Origin: an uncultured Dorea sp.
Lineage (GTDB): Bacteria > Bacillota_A > Clostridia > Lachnospirales > Lachnospiraceae
NCBI GenBank assembly: GCA_910578865.1
Contig: CAJTRM010000005.1
Span: forward strand, 78,745 to 142,744
Length of the DNA stretch: 64,000 bases
Direction of reading: 5' to 3'
The position numbers and the translations under genes were made by a program. This document shows, one piece after another, positions 25,736-35,495 of this stretch; the first letter of the stretch is position 1, and every line of letters starts with the position of its first letter. Below the pieces are notes generated by a model. It had not been told where the DNA came from, did no database searches, and saw only the letters and a list, made by a program, of their open reading frames with translations.

Positions 25736-25762
25736 GCAGGAGAAAAAGCAAAATAATGCAAC

Positions 25763-25784
25763 AAAGGGTCCGTGTGGACCCTTT
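25763..25784. terminator. Bidirectional terminator between convergent genes
   Basis: AAAGGGTCC pairs with GGACCCTTT around a four-base loop, with T on one side and A on the other. It separates the mutY fusion gene from the minus-strand PAP2 gene. Confidence 0.75.
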
Positions 25785-26452
25785 TAAATCGGCTGATGCG
25801 CCACCTTCGTCACTTTTTTTGTTGCTATTCCATAAACAAGAGGATATATAACACAGGCCATAGCAAATGCGGCAATCACGTCGATAATGGAATGCTGCTT
25901 TAAGAAGACCGTGGACATAATGATCAGAAGGGCAAATGTGTAGACCCCAATCTGGATCCCTCTATATTTTGCAAGCTTTTTACTTCGGCCGATGGCGATC
26001 ATCGCTCCGAGAGAATTAAATACATGTATGCTCGGCAGTACGTTAGTAGGGGTATCTGTCCGGTACAGATGCTTTACCAGGTCGACAAACACATTGTCTC
26101 TTGCAAATGTTTCCGGCCGCAGATTCAGGCCATTTGGAAATACGGAACAGATGATCAGAAATAATGTCATGCCGGTGAACAAAAATGCTGTCAGTTTATA
26201 AAATCCCTTTTTGTCTGTAAAAAAGAAATATGCGATGACAATTGCCATAAAGAAAAACCATAGCAAATAAGGGACAATAAAATATTCTACAAAAGGAATA
26301 TAATCATCAAGCCTGGAATGTATTACATAATAATGGTCAGTTACATGCTTCTCCAGGTAAATAAACCAGGGCATGTAGATAAATACATATAAAAGCACCC
26401 ACGCATGGCTGTATTTTTTTATAAGATATTTGGCTTTGTCACTGGCTTTCAT
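25784..26452 (-). CDS. PAP2-superfamily membrane phosphatase / phosphotransferase
   Basis: A 222-residue protein with about six membrane helices. PSIHVFNS (about residue 140) and LKQHSIIDVIAAF (about 185) match the second and third PAP2 motifs (PSxH, HxxxD). The first motif is not obvious, so it fits the Aur1/inositol-phosphotransferase-like branch. Likely substrates are lipid phosphates at the outer face. It ends a minus-strand group with GdpD, DAG kinase and a TetR regulator, 94 bases behind gdpD. Confidence 0.82.
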   Translation of the reverse strand: MKASDKAKYLIKKYSHAWVLLYVFIYMPWFIYLEKHVTDHYYVIHSRLDDYIPFVEYFIVPYLLWFFFMAIVIAYFFFTDKKGFYKLTAFLFTGMTLFLIICSVFPNGLNLRPETFARDNVFVDLVKHLYRTDTPTNVLPSIHVFNSLGAMIAIGRSKKLAKYRGIQIGVYTFALLIIMSTVFLKQHSIIDVIAAFAMACVIYPLVYGIATKKVTKVAHQPI

Positions 26453-26546
26453 TCTTAGGATACGCCCCTTTTACTCCCTTAAAATTTACAGTTCTGAACG
26501 GATTATAACATGAAAAAAATGAATCAACAAGGTGCTTCACCTATTC

Positions 26547-27371
26547 TTAATAATTTTCACAGTCTTTTTCGAAAATCTGCATATCATAGTGTAAAATCCC
26601 TTCTTTCAGCGCGGCTCTTGTTCTGAGCGTCCATACTGCCAGCGGTACATGGAAGAGCCGTCTCAAAAGCCCGACCTCCGGCTGAGGGAGATCTGCAAGC
26701 TTATAGGAAATGAAATCAGGACGTCCGAGGATGTTGCAGAGCAGGTGCTCTGTAAAGAATTTCAAGATCCACGGTTCTTTGGAGCTTGTTCTTGTAAGAC
26801 GTGAGGAAAGCTGTCCCCTCAGCACCTCCGGGGCATGCAGCCGGAACCAGCAGATCCCCAGCGTATTGAAGGATTGTATGAGATAATCCCCGCGGTAGTC
26901 TTTCAGAAGTTCATAAGTTTTTCCGCAGACTTTCAGAGAGTGAGAAGGGATCTTCAGTTCTATGAGAAGAGGAACCTTCCCATCCACCAGAGACAGAACC
27001 TCACTGAAAAGAGGGATCCGCTCGGATGTTCCGAGAGGCCGGCAGCGTTTTAATTGTTCCAGGGTCATGCCCTCCACTGAACCCGGACAGCCGCACACAC
27101 GGTTCAGCGTGTCGTCGTGAAAAACAACCAGGTTTCCGTCCCGGGTAAGGTGGACATCCAGTTCTATTCCATAATCATTTTTGACAGCGGCCTGGAAGGC
27201 CTTCATAGAATTCTCAGGAATTCCTTTTTCAATGCAGTGATAGCCCCTGTGGGCAAACAGGGTATGCTTATATCTGTTCATGCGCCTTTTCCCGGATCGT
27301 CTGGGCAGAAGCAGGAACAGATAAAGAGTAATGAATAATAAACATGTAACAGCAATCCACATAACCGGCAC
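26547..27371 (-). CDS. Membrane-anchored glycerophosphodiester phosphodiesterase
   Basis: A 274-residue GDPD TIM barrel behind one N-terminal helix (about residues 3-23). FAHRGYHCIEKGIPENSMKAF, GIELDVHLTRDG and VVFHDDTLNRVCG carry the metal and general acid-base residues of the family. It hydrolyses glycerophosphodiesters to glycerol-3-phosphate and an alcohol. The start lies 2 bases after the stop of the DAG-kinase gene, so the pair is tightly coupled. Confidence 0.9.
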   Translation of the reverse strand: MPVMWIAVTCLLFITLYLFLLLPRRSGKRRMNRYKHTLFAHRGYHCIEKGIPENSMKAFQAAVKNDYGIELDVHLTRDGNLVVFHDDTLNRVCGCPGSVEGMTLEQLKRCRPLGTSERIPLFSEVLSLVDGKVPLLIELKIPSHSLKVCGKTYELLKDYRGDYLIQSFNTLGICWFRLHAPEVLRGQLSSRLTRTSSKEPWILKFFTEHLLCNILGRPDFISYKLADLPQPEVGLLRRLFHVPLAVWTLRTRAALKEGILHYDMQIFEKDCENY

Positions 27372-27373
27372 CT

Positions 27374-28291
27374 CTAACTGAGAATCAGACGTAAGTGTTC
27401 TTTTTCCAGAGAAAGGTTCACGTACCGCTGAAGGAAGATGGGCTCACCGTCCGTATGTACCGGGAGGGGGTGCTCACTTCGGAATTCTGCTTCCTTGCAT
27501 CGGTAAGTATAAACGCCTTTAAAGCGGGTGTGCCATCCCTTAAATGCAGTAGGAAGAAGAAGGAGGATCTTAAGCTTTGAGAGGCCGGCCACCACAATGA
27601 CATCCAGCATATCATCGGACGGATCTGCATTCGGGCAGAACCTGAACCCTCCGCCCTCCACTTTCTGGTTCATAGCAGCTGCAAAATAGACCTTGTCAAA
27701 AATAATATGTCTGTCATGATCAAGGATCAGAGTCATCTGCCTGGGGGTTAAAGCAAGTATCCGGCGGATAGCAATGCCGGCGTAAGACAGCTTCCCGAGA
27801 TGAATCCGGTTCAGGATTTTTTTCAGGTTTGATATCAGGATCTGATGGCAGACGCCCGCATCAAAACCAAATCCACTGCTGACGGCAAATCTTCGTTTTT
27901 TATTCTGGTAGTTTAAAACACCTATATTAACATATGCAAAGCGCGTCGGAAAAAGTATATGTTCCAATGCATTTACCGGATCTGTGGATAATCCCATGCC
28001 GCGCGCAAAATCATTGCTTGAACCAATGGGTATGTAACCGAGTGTGGTTCTGGAAAGGTCGGAAATTCCGTTGATCACTTCATTGATCGTACCGTCCCCT
28101 CCCAGGGCTATGATCATACGATGCTCATTTTCCTCTGTAAGTTTTTCTGTAATCCTGGTTGCATGTTTCTGGTATTTGGTAAAGAAAACCTGATAGCTGA
28201 TGCCCCGTTCTTTCAGGATCAGTTCCAGGGTTTTCCATGTTTTGAGTCCAAGCCCTGTGCGGGCATTGGGATTTACAATAAAAGTATACAT
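27374..28291 (-). CDS. Diacylglycerol kinase-family lipid kinase (DgkB/YegS type)
   Basis: A 305-residue soluble lipid kinase. Motifs are VNPNARTGLG at the start, ALGGDGTINEVINGI (about residues 62-77), IGSSNDFARGMG (about 91-103) and the C-terminal VHTDGEPIFL. It phosphorylates diacylglycerol or a related lipid using ATP. Its ATG shares a base with the TAA of the TetR gene and gdpD follows at once, so regulator, kinase, phosphodiesterase and phosphatase look co-transcribed. Confidence 0.9.
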   Translation of the reverse strand: MYTFIVNPNARTGLGLKTWKTLELILKERGISYQVFFTKYQKHATRITEKLTEENEHRMIIALGGDGTINEVINGISDLSRTTLGYIPIGSSNDFARGMGLSTDPVNALEHILFPTRFAYVNIGVLNYQNKKRRFAVSSGFGFDAGVCHQILISNLKKILNRIHLGKLSYAGIAIRRILALTPRQMTLILDHDRHIIFDKVYFAAAMNQKVEGGGFRFCPNADPSDDMLDVIVVAGLSKLKILLLLPTAFKGWHTRFKGVYTYRCKEAEFRSEHPLPVHTDGEPIFLQRYVNLSLEKEHLRLILS

Positions 28292-28899
28292 TAGAATGCT
28301 CCGTTCAGATAGGTTTCAATGCTGCGTTTCATATTACCTTCAAAGTCGGCGTCTCCATTTTTCAGACACCATTCAAATACATTTCCGATCACAAGCATCC
28401 GGATATCTGTCGTAACCTCTTCCAGTGAATATTTCATAGTGAAGATACCGGCCTCAAGGCATTTTTGCAGATAATTGTGTACCGTGATGATAGGATAAGG
28501 CCGTTCAGTACGGATCAGCGGATTCAGGGACTGATTTTTAGGTGTATAATAGTTCGCCATAAATTCTACGCCTAATTCCTGGCAGTAATGTACGTAATTA
28601 AGATATACATAGATGATGGTTTCCTTAGCCTCCTTTTTGCCGGACGGAAGATCCAGAAGATCCGGGTTGATACTGGGCTGCTCTTCGATATAGTAGGAGA
28701 GCAGGTCATCCTTTGTTTTAAAATGGTGGTAAAAGCTGCCGTTGGAAACTTTGGCCTCCTCGCATATATTTTTAATAGATAGTTCCTCGTATCCCTGCTT
28801 TTTCAGGATACGCTTTGCGGCGTCAAATATGCGGGCTTTCGTTTCCATGGATTTCAGCTGCTGCTTTGACAGTTCTTTTGTCTCATTTTCCTGCTGCAT
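28291..28899 (-). CDS. TetR-family transcriptional regulator
   Basis: A 202-residue protein with an N-terminal TetR helix-turn-helix (ARIFDAAKRILKKQGYEELSIKNICEEAKVSNGSFYHHFKTKDDLL) and a ligand-binding C-terminal domain. The ATG at 28899 lies 12 bases after AAAGGGG; in-frame starts at 28911 and 28956 are less well placed. It heads a lipid-metabolism operon and probably controls it. No clear palindromic operator was picked out in the 140-base gap facing tex. Confidence 0.85.
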   Translation of the reverse strand: MQQENETKELSKQQLKSMETKARIFDAAKRILKKQGYEELSIKNICEEAKVSNGSFYHHFKTKDDLLSYYIEEQPSINPDLLDLPSGKKEAKETIIYVYLNYVHYCQELGVEFMANYYTPKNQSLNPLIRTERPYPIITVHNYLQKCLEAGIFTMKYSLEEVTTDIRMLVIGNVFEWCLKNGDADFEGNMKRSIETYLNGAF

Positions 28900-29095
28900 A
28901 GTTATTTGCATCCCCTTTAAAAGATAGTAGTACATATTTATGAAACAGTATATCATATGAGACAGGATTTTACAACAAAACAGAGTGAACTCGGTATTGG
29001 CAATTCCGTTGCTTATGCCGCAGATTTCAGTTATAATATAATCTGACGTCAGTGGACAGTAGATGTCCGTTGAAAGCAGAAGAAAGGATAGAAGA

Positions 29096-31252
29096 ATGGA
29101 TATTAATCAGAGGATCACCGAGGAACTGGGTGTAAAAAAATGGCAGGTGGAGGCCGCCGTCAAGCTTATTGATGAAGGAAATACAATTCCCTTTATCGCA
29201 AGATACCGTAAGGAAGCAACGGGGACGCTGGATGATGAACAGCTTCGGAAACTTCATGAGAGGCTTACATATCTGAGAAACCTGGAAGAGAAGAAAGAGC
29301 AGGTCCTTTCAAGTATAGAAGAGCAGGGCAAGTTGACGGAGGAGCTTAAAAGTCAGATTCTGGCTGCGGAAACTCTGGTAGTTGTGGAAGATCTTTACCG
29401 CCCGTACAGGCCGAAAAGGAGGACCAGAGCGACCATTGCCAAAGAAAAGGGCCTGGAGCCGCTGGCGGCTATCATTACGCTCCAGAAGATAAAGAGTCCA
29501 CTGGAGGAGGCCGCAGAATCCTATATTAATGAAGAAAAGGAAGTACATACGGTACAGGAAGCGATTGCAGGAGCCAGAGATATTATTGCAGAGGGTATCT
29601 CTGATGAAGCAGATTATCGTATGTGGATCCGTAAGATCACGATCCAGAAAGGCCGTGTGGTCTCGGCAGCAAAGGATGAGAAGGCGGAATCTGTTTACGA
29701 GATGTACTATGATTTTGAAGAGCCGGTCAACAAGCTTGCAGGACACCGTATCCTGGCGCTTAATCGCGGGGAAAAGGAAAAGTTCCTGACAGTAAAGGTT
29801 GAGGCGCCGCAGGAGGATATTATCCGATATCTTGAAAAACAGACAATACACGGGGACAACCCGTATACAGCACCGGTATTGAAGGAAGCGGTGGAGGACA
29901 GTTATAAAAGGCTGATTGCCCCTGCAATCGAGAGGGAGATCCGAAATGAGCTGACAGAGCGGGCCGAGGACGGTGCGATTGAAGTTTTCGGAAAGAATCT
30001 GGAGCAGCTTCTGATGCAGCCGCCTATTGCGGGACGAACTGTGCTTGGATGGGATCCGGCCTTCCGTACAGGCTGCAAGCTGGCTGTGGTGGATCCGACA
30101 GGCAAGGTGATCGGGACGACAGTAATCTATCCCACGGCGCCCACTACAGAGAAAAAGATCCAGGCATCCAGGGAGCTCTTGAAAAAGATTATTCCAAAGT
30201 ATCACGTATCATTGATCTCGGTCGGAAACGGAACAGCATCCCGGGAATCCGAAATGTTTATTGTGGATCTGCTGAAGGAGATTCCGGAAAAGGTTCAGTA
30301 TGTGATCGTTAATGAGGCAGGGGCCTCTGTGTATTCCGCAAGCAAACTGGCCTCAGAAGAATTCCCTAATTTTGATGTGGGTCAGAGGAGTGCGGCGTCT
30401 ATTGCGAGGAGACTTCAGGATCCTCTTGCAGAATTGGTAAAGATAGATCCCAAGTCTATCGGCGTCGGGCAGTATCAGCATGATATGAATCAGAAGAAGT
30501 TGAGCGACGCCCTTTCCGGAGTCGTGGAGGATTGCGTGAACAAAGTGGGTGTGGATCTGAATACGGCCTCTGCGCCGCTGCTTTCTTATATTTCCGGCAT
30601 CTCTTCTGCGATTGCCAAAAATATAGTGGCGCACAGAGAAGAAAACGGGCGGTTTATAAACCGCAGACAGCTGCTGAAGGTTGCCAAGCTTGGGCCAAAA
30701 GCGTACGAGCAGTGTGCGGGATTTATGAGGATCCAGGAGGGCGATAACCCGCTGGATGCCACAAGTGTGCATCCGGAATCATACGAGGCGGCAGAAAAAT
30801 TGCTGAAGAAGCAGGGATTTTCTGTGGAAGATATTCAGGGAGGCAAGCTGACCGGTCTGTCCCTTACGATCAGAGACTACGGAAAACTTGCAAAAGAGTT
30901 GGGGATCGGTGAGATTACTCTCAGGGACATCGTGAAAGAACTGGAAAAGCCGGGGAGAGACCCGAGGGACGAGATGCCGAGACCAATCTTAAGGACTGAT
31001 GTCCTTGAAATGAAGGATTTGACAGAGGGGATGATCTTGAAAGGTACGGTCAGGAATGTGATAGATTTTGGGGTATTTGTAGATATCGGAGTGCATCAGG
31101 ACGGCCTGGTACATATTTCAGAGATTACAGATAAAAAATTTATCAAGCATCCTCTGGAGGTAGTAAGCGTCGGGGATATTGTGGACGTAAAGGTTATGAG
31201 CGTCGATCTGAAGAAAAAGCGGATACAGCTTACTATGAAAGGTATCTCATGA
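29096..31252 (+). CDS. tex: Tex-family RNA-binding transcription accessory protein
   Basis: A 718-residue protein with the full Tex layout: N-terminal helical region (DINQRITEELGVKKWQVEAAVKLIDEGNTIPFIARYRKEATG), YqgF/RNase-H-like domain (about 325-425, ending near VNEAGASVYSAS), helix-hairpin-helix pair (about 485-560), and C-terminal S1 domain (about 640-715, GMILKGTVRNVIDFGVFVDIG). It binds nucleic acid and affects transcription. The ATG at 29096 follows AAAGGATAG; an earlier in-frame ATG at 29063 is possible. Confidence 0.93.
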   Translation: MDINQRITEELGVKKWQVEAAVKLIDEGNTIPFIARYRKEATGTLDDEQLRKLHERLTYLRNLEEKKEQVLSSIEEQGKLTEELKSQILAAETLVVVEDLYRPYRPKRRTRATIAKEKGLEPLAAIITLQKIKSPLEEAAESYINEEKEVHTVQEAIAGARDIIAEGISDEADYRMWIRKITIQKGRVVSAAKDEKAESVYEMYYDFEEPVNKLAGHRILALNRGEKEKFLTVKVEAPQEDIIRYLEKQTIHGDNPYTAPVLKEAVEDSYKRLIAPAIEREIRNELTERAEDGAIEVFGKNLEQLLMQPPIAGRTVLGWDPAFRTGCKLAVVDPTGKVIGTTVIYPTAPTTEKKIQASRELLKKIIPKYHVSLISVGNGTASRESEMFIVDLLKEIPEKVQYVIVNEAGASVYSASKLASEEFPNFDVGQRSAASIARRLQDPLAELVKIDPKSIGVGQYQHDMNQKKLSDALSGVVEDCVNKVGVDLNTASAPLLSYISGISSAIAKNIVAHREENGRFINRRQLLKVAKLGPKAYEQCAGFMRIQEGDNPLDATSVHPESYEAAEKLLKKQGFSVEDIQGGKLTGLSLTIRDYGKLAKELGIGEITLRDIVKELEKPGRDPRDEMPRPILRTDVLEMKDLTEGMILKGTVRNVIDFGVFVDIGVHQDGLVHISEITDKKFIKHPLEVVSVGDIVDVKVMSVDLKKKRIQLTMKGIS

Positions 31253-31316
31253 AAAGAAGGGGAGTTGCTGTCCGCAGATAAAAAATGTCAGTAAGTGATT
31301 GGGAGAGACAGAAGGT

Positions 31317-32177
31317 ATGAGTAAGAATTGGAAAAAGTATGTAAGCACAGTGGCCGGGGTTTTGTCAGGAAATGCGATCCTGGCGTTTACGGTAGCTGCG
31401 TTTATCGTGCCCAACGGAATTATTATGGGGGGTGCAACCGGTATTGGGCTTGCGATAAGCCATTATCTTCCGGTGAGCCTGTCCACTATTATATTTGCCT
31501 TAAATGCAGTATTATTTGTTCTGGGGGCACTGGTGCTGGGGAAAAAGTTTGCAGTTGCCACAATTGCAAGTACATTTATTTATCCGACGTTTCTGTCGGT
31601 TATGCAGAAAATCCCGGGGATCGACAGCCTGACAGATAACGTTTTGCTGTCTACCTTATATGCCGGGTTACTTGTAGGGCTTGGAATCGGCCTCATTGTA
31701 AGAGTCGGCTCGTCCACAGGAGGAACGGACATTGTTGCATTGGTCTTCAACAAATGGTTTCATCTGCCGGTGGCAGCTCTGCTATATGTTGTTGATTTTC
31801 TGATTCTCGGATCCCAGATATTTTTCTCGGATACGGAACAGATCATGTACGGCATCCTGGCGCTGATGATGTATACGGTTATTTTGAATAAGGTAATGCT
31901 GATGGGACAGTCTCAGATACAGCTTTTCATTATTTCAGACAGCTACGACGAGATCCGGCAGAGAATGCTGGAGGAGCTGGATGCAGGTGTGACCATGCTG
32001 CATATAGAGACCGGATACGGCAAGGAAAATAAAAAAGGTGTGCTGTGTGTAATCCCGAACCGTAAACTGTACTCCGTAAAGGAAATGATCCATGAGATTG
32101 ACGAGAAAGCATTTATCACGATTACCCAGATCAATGAGGTGCGCGGACGCGGATTCAGTATGGACCGTGTAGCATAG
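31317..32177 (+). CDS. YitT-family membrane protein (DUF161 + DUF2179)
   Basis: A 286-residue protein with about five membrane helices (residues 10-185) followed by a cytosolic DUF2179 domain (about 200-286, ending FITITQINEVRGRGFSMDRVA). Motifs such as GGATGIGLAI and VGSSTGGTDIVA are typical. The physiological role of YitT proteins is unsettled. The ATG at 31317 is chosen; the frame also offers a TTG at 31299. It sits 17 bases upstream of the DUF362 ferredoxin gene. Confidence 0.88.
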   Translation: MSKNWKKYVSTVAGVLSGNAILAFTVAAFIVPNGIIMGGATGIGLAISHYLPVSLSTIIFALNAVLFVLGALVLGKKFAVATIASTFIYPTFLSVMQKIPGIDSLTDNVLLSTLYAGLLVGLGIGLIVRVGSSTGGTDIVALVFNKWFHLPVAALLYVVDFLILGSQIFFSDTEQIMYGILALMMYTVILNKVMLMGQSQIQLFIISDSYDEIRQRMLEELDAGVTMLHIETGYGKENKKGVLCVIPNRKLYSVKEMIHEIDEKAFITITQINEVRGRGFSMDRVA

Positions 32178-32193
32178 AGAGAGGAGAGAAGAT

Positions 32194-33324
32194 ATGGAAA
32201 AAGCAAAAGTATTTTATACTGATTTTCGTGCGAAAATAGGAGAGGGACTTCCGACGAAGTTAAAACGCCTGATCAAAACGGCGGGCATTGGGGATATTGA
32301 TATGGACGGGAAATTTGTTGCAGTCAAAATGCATTTTGGCGAGCTGGGCAATCTGAGTTTTCTTCGCCCGAACTATGCCCGTGCCGTAGTAGAAGTTGTG
32401 AAGGAACTTGGAGGAGTCCCGTTCCTTACCGATTGTAATACTTTATATCCGGGGAGTCGTAAAAATGCCATCGAGCATCTGTACTGTGCCTGGGAGAACG
32501 GATTTACACCTCTTACGGTAGGATGTCCGGTTATTATCGGAGATGGACTGAAAGGAACGGATGATATTGAGGTGCCGGTAGAGGGCGGAGAATACATAAA
32601 ATCAGCGAAGATTGGCCGGGCAGTCATGGATGCAGATGTATTTATCAGCCTGAGTCATTTTAAGGGACATGAGACCACCGGGTTCGGCGGCACGATCAAG
32701 AATATCGGTATGGGCTGCGGTTCCCGGGCAGGCAAAAAGGATCAGCATTCCAATGGGCAGCCGAGTATAGATGCAGAAGTATGCAGGGGATGCCGTGCAT
32801 GTCTCCGGGAATGTGCCAATGATGGCCTGAGCTTTGATGAAGAGACGAGGAAAATGTCTGTAAACACGGTAAATTGCGTAGGCTGCGGACGTTGTATCGG
32901 GGCATGTAATTTTGATGCGATTGCCTTTAATGATTCTGCGGCAACAAAGGATCTGAACTGCCGGATGGCTGAATATACGAAGGCGGTTGTACAGGGGCGT
33001 CCGAATTTCCACATTTCATTGATCGTAGATGTTTCCCCTAATTGTGACTGTCATGCAGAAAATGATGCGCCGATCCTGCCGAATATCGGAATGTTTGCAT
33101 CGTTTGATCCGCTTGCTCTGGATCAGGCGTGTGCAGATGCCTGTTTGAAGGCAACGCCGCTTCCGAACAGCCAGCTGGCAGAGGCGATGTCCAGAGAAGA
33201 TTTCTGTGACCATCACGATCATTTTGAAAACACGACTCCGAATTCCGAGTATAAGACATGTCTGGAACATGCCGAAAAGATTGGACTGGGGACTAAAGAG
33301 TATGAAATCGTGGTTGTAAAATAA
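32194..33324 (+). CDS. DUF362 protein with two 4Fe-4S clusters
   Basis: A 376-residue protein. Residues about 30-180 form the DUF362 domain (VAVKMHFGELGN, FISLSHFKGHETTGFGGTIKNIGMG). Residues about 190-240 contain two ferredoxin motifs, CRGCRACLRECAND and CVGCGRCIGACNFD. The C terminus carries further Cys and His (NCDCHAENDAP). It is a probable redox or electron-transfer protein; the substrate is unknown. Good ribosome site GAGAGGAGAGA. A terminator follows. Confidence 0.88.
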   Translation: MEKAKVFYTDFRAKIGEGLPTKLKRLIKTAGIGDIDMDGKFVAVKMHFGELGNLSFLRPNYARAVVEVVKELGGVPFLTDCNTLYPGSRKNAIEHLYCAWENGFTPLTVGCPVIIGDGLKGTDDIEVPVEGGEYIKSAKIGRAVMDADVFISLSHFKGHETTGFGGTIKNIGMGCGSRAGKKDQHSNGQPSIDAEVCRGCRACLRECANDGLSFDEETRKMSVNTVNCVGCGRCIGACNFDAIAFNDSAATKDLNCRMAEYTKAVVQGRPNFHISLIVDVSPNCDCHAENDAPILPNIGMFASFDPLALDQACADACLKATPLPNSQLAEAMSREDFCDHHDHFENTTPNSEYKTCLEHAEKIGLGTKEYEIVVVK

Positions 33325-33361
33325 GAATTGTAACATAGACAATAAGTGCTTGCAGCATATG

Positions 33362-33391
33362 AAATCCAGAGAGAAAATCTCTGGATTTTTT
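33362..33391 (+). terminator. Intrinsic terminator after the DUF362 gene
   Basis: An 11-bp stem, AAATCCAGAGA (33362-33372) with TCTCTGGATTT (33378-33388), followed by TTTTTT. A short ORF running through it is therefore unlikely to be real. Confidence 0.85.
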
Positions 33392-33555
33392 ATTGTATAG
33401 GAAAGATCTTGTCCGCTTTGTTCACTGAGGGTATAGAAGATGTAAATAATTGTAAAAATATATCAAAATTATCAATTTTACATCCTTTTCATGTTGAGTT
33501 AAACTTGAAGTCGGTGAAAATACATTTAACAATGTAATAATTAGGAGAAAGTTGT

Positions 33556-34629
33556 ATGATAATAAATAAATCTAAAAACACCAAAAAAGACATGGATAGC
33601 GGTCAGTTTGAAAATTTGACGCGGCAGCAGCTGCGTGAACTGGAGGAAAAGGAAAAGACGCGGGGGCAAAAAATTTTAGACGGTATTATTATGATACTCC
33701 CGTTAGTCTGCGGAGGAGTGGCTGTGCTGGAATACTGGATGATCCCGAATGGCAGTCCCAATAAAAACCCATATACTTATGTGTGGTTTCTGGGGGTTCT
33801 GATCGCTGCATATGTTATCTATTTTATAGCTGCCCTTGCAAAAAAGGCGTACAGAGATAAAACAGTCCTGGATCAGCTGCGCTACAGAGCGCCTTTGTTT
33901 TCTGCTTTATTCTTACTGCTTGCAGGTTATGATTATCTGACGCTTAAGACAGGGGTTTTGACACAGCCTTTTGTTCCCTGCATGAATTATATTATTAATA
34001 TTGCCTGGATTGACCGTGCATATTTGCTGGAATGTACCTTACATACGCTGCGTCTTTTGTTTTTAGGGTATTTTATCGGGATAGCACTTGGGCTTCTGAC
34101 CGGAATTACATGCGGATATTCGGAGAGGGTGCGTTACTGGATCAACCCGATTATTAAATTTTTGGGTCCTATTCCCACTTCTACGTGGATTCCCATTGTA
34201 ATGGTGATTGCCACTTCTTTGTTTAAAGGTGCGGTATTTATTATTGCACTTGGGTCATGGTTTGCAGTCACGGTTGCATCGATGACAGGCATCTCCAATG
34301 TGGACAAGGATTTTTTTGATGCGGCGAGAACCCTCGGAGCCAGTAACAGGCAGTTGGTATTCCGGGTGGCAATTCCACATGCAATGCCGTCAATTCTGCA
34401 GGGGTGCACACAGGCAATGAGTTCTGCATGCGTAGCAATTATGATTGCAGAGATGATGGGGGTAAAGGCCGGACTGGGGTGGTACATGAACTGGGCAAAA
34501 TCATGGGCCGCATATGATAAGATGTTTGCGGCATTATTTGTTATTTGCTTCATATTTACAATTGTAACAAAGGCGTTGGATCTGATCAAAAAACATGTAC
34601 TTAGATGGCAGAATGGAGTTGTGAAATAA
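33556..34629 (+). CDS. ABC permease of a nitrate/sulfonate/taurine-type importer
   Basis: A 357-residue permease, about 100 residues longer than SsuC/TauC. The extra N terminus is a charged cytosolic stretch (to about 40) plus three extra hydrophobic segments. The core (about 150-345) holds the EAA-type loop DAARTLGASNRQLVFRVAIPHAMPSILQG. It imports an organic anion or a thiamine-precursor-like compound with the next two genes. AGGAGAAAG lies before the ATG; the ATPase gene starts directly at the next base after its stop. Confidence 0.88.
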   Translation: MIINKSKNTKKDMDSGQFENLTRQQLRELEEKEKTRGQKILDGIIMILPLVCGGVAVLEYWMIPNGSPNKNPYTYVWFLGVLIAAYVIYFIAALAKKAYRDKTVLDQLRYRAPLFSALFLLLAGYDYLTLKTGVLTQPFVPCMNYIINIAWIDRAYLLECTLHTLRLLFLGYFIGIALGLLTGITCGYSERVRYWINPIIKFLGPIPTSTWIPIVMVIATSLFKGAVFIIALGSWFAVTVASMTGISNVDKDFFDAARTLGASNRQLVFRVAIPHAMPSILQGCTQAMSSACVAIMIAEMMGVKAGLGWYMNWAKSWAAYDKMFAALFVICFIFTIVTKALDLIKKHVLRWQNGVVK

Positions 34630-35400
34630 ATGGCTGAGAAAGATATTACATTAGAATTAAAGAATGTGTCTAAGAGTTTCGCAAAGGTGGAAAATGATGA
34701 AGTTACACATGCTTTGAATTCCATTGACCTGACTTTGAGAGGCGGAGAATTTATCAGTCTGGTAGGTCCCTCCGGATGCGGCAAGTCAACGATCCTCCGT
34801 CTGGTTGCCGGATTGATCAATCCTACTACCGGAGAGATTACAGTAGACGGCAAAGAGATACGGGAGCCTTCGCCGGAACGTGGAATGATGTTTCAGAAAT
34901 CGACATTGTTTCCGTGGCTGACGGTTGAAAAAAATATCGGCTTCAGCCTGAAAATGCAGGGGAAGTTAAAGGGAAATGAAGACAAAGTAGAGCGTATGCT
35001 CAAAGTGATAGGACTCGAATCTTTCCGCAATGATTATCCGGGACAGTTGTCCGGCGGTATGGCTCAAAGGGTTGCTTTGGTGCGTTCGCTCATCAACGAG
35101 CCGGACATTCTTCTGCTGGACGAGCCTCTTGGGGCGCTGGATGCATTTACACGTATGAACATGCAGGATGAAATCCTTAAGATATGGCAGGAAAACGGCC
35201 AGCTTGCGATTATGGTGACGCATGATGTGGACGAGGCTATTTACATGGGAACGCGTGTCATAGTTATGGATGCAAATCCGGGACGTGTTGTAGCCGACAT
35301 TAAAATTGACGAAGGATATCCGAGAGACCGGTCTTCAGAGACTTTTGTAGGATATCGTAATGAGATTCTTAACAGACTGCACTTTGGAGGCAGAAAGTAA
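34630..35400 (+). CDS. ABC ATPase of a nitrate/sulfonate/taurine-type importer
   Basis: A 256-residue importer ATPase of the SsuB/TauB/NrtD group: Walker A GPSGCGKSTILR (about residue 46), signature LSGGMAQRVALVRSL (about 141), Walker B ILLLDEPLGALDAFTR (about 162) and switch His in THDVDEA. It couples ATP hydrolysis to the permease just upstream. Confidence 0.93.
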   Translation: MAEKDITLELKNVSKSFAKVENDEVTHALNSIDLTLRGGEFISLVGPSGCGKSTILRLVAGLINPTTGEITVDGKEIREPSPERGMMFQKSTLFPWLTVEKNIGFSLKMQGKLKGNEDKVERMLKVIGLESFRNDYPGQLSGGMAQRVALVRSLINEPDILLLDEPLGALDAFTRMNMQDEILKIWQENGQLAIMVTHDVDEAIYMGTRVIVMDANPGRVVADIKIDEGYPRDRSSETFVGYRNEILNRLHFGGRK

Positions 35401-35495
35401 AAGACATTCTGTTTTAGATCCGTAAATCAGAGAAAATGTCGCGTTTCTTATGATTTTTTGGATAAATATTTTTTGGAAAAGGAGAAAAGGATTAT

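Noticed and set aside
33346..33537. 63-codon ORF after the DUF362 gene
   Set aside because: It runs through a clear intrinsic terminator and has no ribosome site or family resemblance.
33392..33555. TPP riboswitch in front of the NMT1-type importer
   Set aside because: No CTGAGA or other THI-box core is present in the AT-rich gap.
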